The position numbers and the translations under genes were made by a program. The notes under the pieces were generated by a model. The model did no database searches. It was not told the origin of the DNA and was given only the letters and a program-made list of their open reading frames with translations. From DASSKP01 sp035695045 (GTDB lineage Bacteria > Actinomycetota > Actinomycetes > JAFAQI01), in the NCBI GenBank assembly GCA_035695045.1, contig DASSEX010000010.1, forward strand, positions 1 to 31,757: DNA of 31,757 nucleotides, written 5' to 3'. Shown in pieces: positions 30,749 to 31,757 of the stretch (positions within the stretch are counted from its first letter, which is position 1; each line of letters begins with the position of its first letter).

Positions 30749-31545
30749 CGGCAGCTCCGGTCGAGACTCGCCTCGTGGCCGAGGGCGTCACCAAACGCTA
30801 CGGCGGCCTCGTGGCCGTTGACGACGTGAGCGTGACTGTGGAACCCGGCCAGGTGACGGCACTCATCGGCCCGAACGGCGCCGGGAAGACCACGCTCTTC
30901 CAGTGCCTGACCGGGAGCGAGCGACCGGACGCCGGCGTGGTGCGGTTGGGCGACCGCGAGGTGACACGGCTCAACCCGGACGCCCGCGCCCGACTCGGCC
31001 TCGGCCGTACCTTCCAGCGGCTCGCCGTCTTCCCGACCATGACCGTCGAGGACAACCTCCGCGTCGGCGCCGAGAACCGTCCGCGGTTCGGCGGCGTCGG
31101 CCGGGTGGCGGCAATGCTCGCCGGCATGCTGGGCTTCCCGATGGTCGACGACGACGCCAACAGCGCACGCGTCGCCGACGTCATCGCGCTGCTCGGCCTG
31201 CAGCAGGTGCGGGATGTGCCGGCAGGTGCCCTGCCGACGGGTCTGTTGCGACTGGTGGAGCTGGGGCGGTCGCTGTGCAACGACCCGCGTGTCCTGCTGC
31301 TCGACGAGCCGGCGAGTGGTCTCGACACCACGGAGACCCGGGAGCTACAGGCCGTCCTGCGCGGCATCGCCGCAGAGGGCATCGGCGTGCTCCTCGTCGA
31401 GCATGACGTCGACCTCGTCTTCGACGTCGCGGACGTCGTCTATGCGATGGCGGAGGGGCGGGTGCTGACATCGGGTCGACCGGACGACGTACGCCGTCAT
31501 CCCGATGTGTTGGCTGCCTACCTCGACGTCGCAGGTGCATCGTGA
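30745..31545 (+). CDS. livG: branched-chain amino acid-type ABC transporter ATPase LivG
   Basis: This 266-residue ATPase powers the fused LivHM permease. Walker A is GPNGAGKTT (42-50), the Q-loop is GRTFQRLAVFPTMTVEDN (Gln91), Walker B is VLLLDEPASGLD (183-194) and the H-loop is LLVEHD (His220). The ABC signature reads LPTGLLRLVELGR (163-175), so the usual Ser and Gln of LSGGQ are Pro and Leu. It has the long loop after the Q-loop that marks LivG rather than LivF. Start ATG at 30745 overlaps the permease stop, and livF overlaps its own stop as GTGA, so the transporter genes are translationally coupled. Confidence 0.94.
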   Translation: MTAAPVETRLVAEGVTKRYGGLVAVDDVSVTVEPGQVTALIGPNGAGKTTLFQCLTGSERPDAGVVRLGDREVTRLNPDARARLGLGRTFQRLAVFPTMTVEDNLRVGAENRPRFGGVGRVAAMLAGMLGFPMVDDDANSARVADVIALLGLQQVRDVPAGALPTGLLRLVELGRSLCNDPRVLLLDEPASGLDTTETRELQAVLRGIAAEGIGVLLVEHDVDLVFDVADVVYAMAEGRVLTSGRPDDVRRHPDVLAAYLDVAGAS

Positions 31546-31757
31546 GCGTCGAGCTCGCGCTGCGTGGTGTGCGTGCCGGTTACGGCCCGGTGGAAGTGCT
31601 GCACGGCATCGACCTCGACGTTCCGGCCGGTGCCCTCACGGCTCTCGTCGGCGCGAACGGCGCCGGCAAGACGACGCTGCTCTCGGTGCTCGCCGGGGTG
31701 CTGCCCGTCCGCGCCGGCAGCATCACGTGGCGCGGCCGGCGCCTTGACGACGTGCCG
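31542..31757 (+). CDS. livF: branched-chain amino acid-type ABC transporter ATPase LivF (partial)
   Basis: This is the first 72 residues of the second ATPase of the transporter, cut by the window end. The frame begins at GTG 31542, overlapping the livG stop in GTGA. It reads MSVELALRGVRAGYGPVEVL, then Walker A GANGAGKTT (39-47), then LLSVLAGVLPVRAGSI. The RAGYGPVEVLHGI start is typical of LivF. Confidence 0.93.
   Translation, partial: MSVELALRGVRAGYGPVEVLHGIDLDVPAGALTALVGANGAGKTTLLSVLAGVLPVRAGSITWRGRRLDDVP

Noticed and set aside
1..31757. CRISPR array, insertion sequence, prophage or defence island
   Set aside because: No spaced identical repeats, transposase, integrase, terminal repeats or known defence genes were seen; the region is ordinary chromosome.

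Overview
The window is very GC-rich chromosomal DNA from an actinomycete (Actinomycetota). The evidence is frequent GTG starts, a bacterial proteasome activator (Bpa), a split-alpha proton-translocating transhydrogenase, a PucR-type regulator, an RsbW-like kinase-fold protein, and a serS-HAD / pheA neighbourhood. From memory, pheA, serS, a Cof-type HAD gene, glpQ1 and bpa also lie within one stretch of the Mycobacterium tuberculosis chromosome. I cannot name the genus. I saw no phage genes, insertion sequences, CRISPR arrays, rRNA or tRNA. No gap between genes exceeds 300 bases; the longest is about 170.

Layout. 1-2067 (minus): pntA1-pntA2-pntB transhydrogenase operon, with pntB cut by the window edge. 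2166-5709: two divergent genes for putatively exported proteins, a GH36-like glycosidase and a CehA/McbA-type PHP metallohydrolase. 5699-8002: a PucR regulator divergent from a quinone oxidoreductase. 8069-11971 (minus): an APC permease and, upstream of it, a CPA2 cation/proton antiporter with USP-like cytoplasmic domains. 12140-14907: a long acyl-CoA dehydrogenase converging on a two-domain GNAT protein. 14970-17842: bpa, then HAD hydrolase and serS on the minus strand, then a 50-residue secreted peptide. 17954-19389 (minus): DUF4446 membrane protein and pheA. 19458-22010: larB-larC-TMEM165/GDT1 operon (nickel-pincer cofactor synthesis plus a cation transporter). 22014-25391: PAS protein divergent from a haem-oxygenase-like metal-oxidase gene, then arginine deiminase and a small membrane protein. 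25364-26757 (minus): glycerophosphodiesterase and RsbW-like ATP-binding protein. 26860-31757: a tightly coupled operon of a secreted C-terminally anchored protein, a membrane protein with an Ada-like zinc motif, a fused LivHM permease, LivG and the start of LivF.

How it works together. Most genes are housekeeping or metabolic: redox balance, Phe and Ser-tRNA synthesis, fatty-acid oxidation, proteasome activation and amino-acid transport. The most distinctive parts are: the larBC-GDT1 operon without larE; the metal-oxidase/arginine-deiminase pair beside a PAS gene whose ribosome-binding site lies in a strong inverted repeat; the membrane Ada-like zinc protein in which the methyl-accepting Cys position is His; and a repeated leaderless-promoter pattern (TANNNT 6-8 bases before a start codon). 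Gene packing is tight: four of seven convergent pairs overlap in coding sequence, one pair abuts, and the two spaced pairs are separated by strong hairpins.
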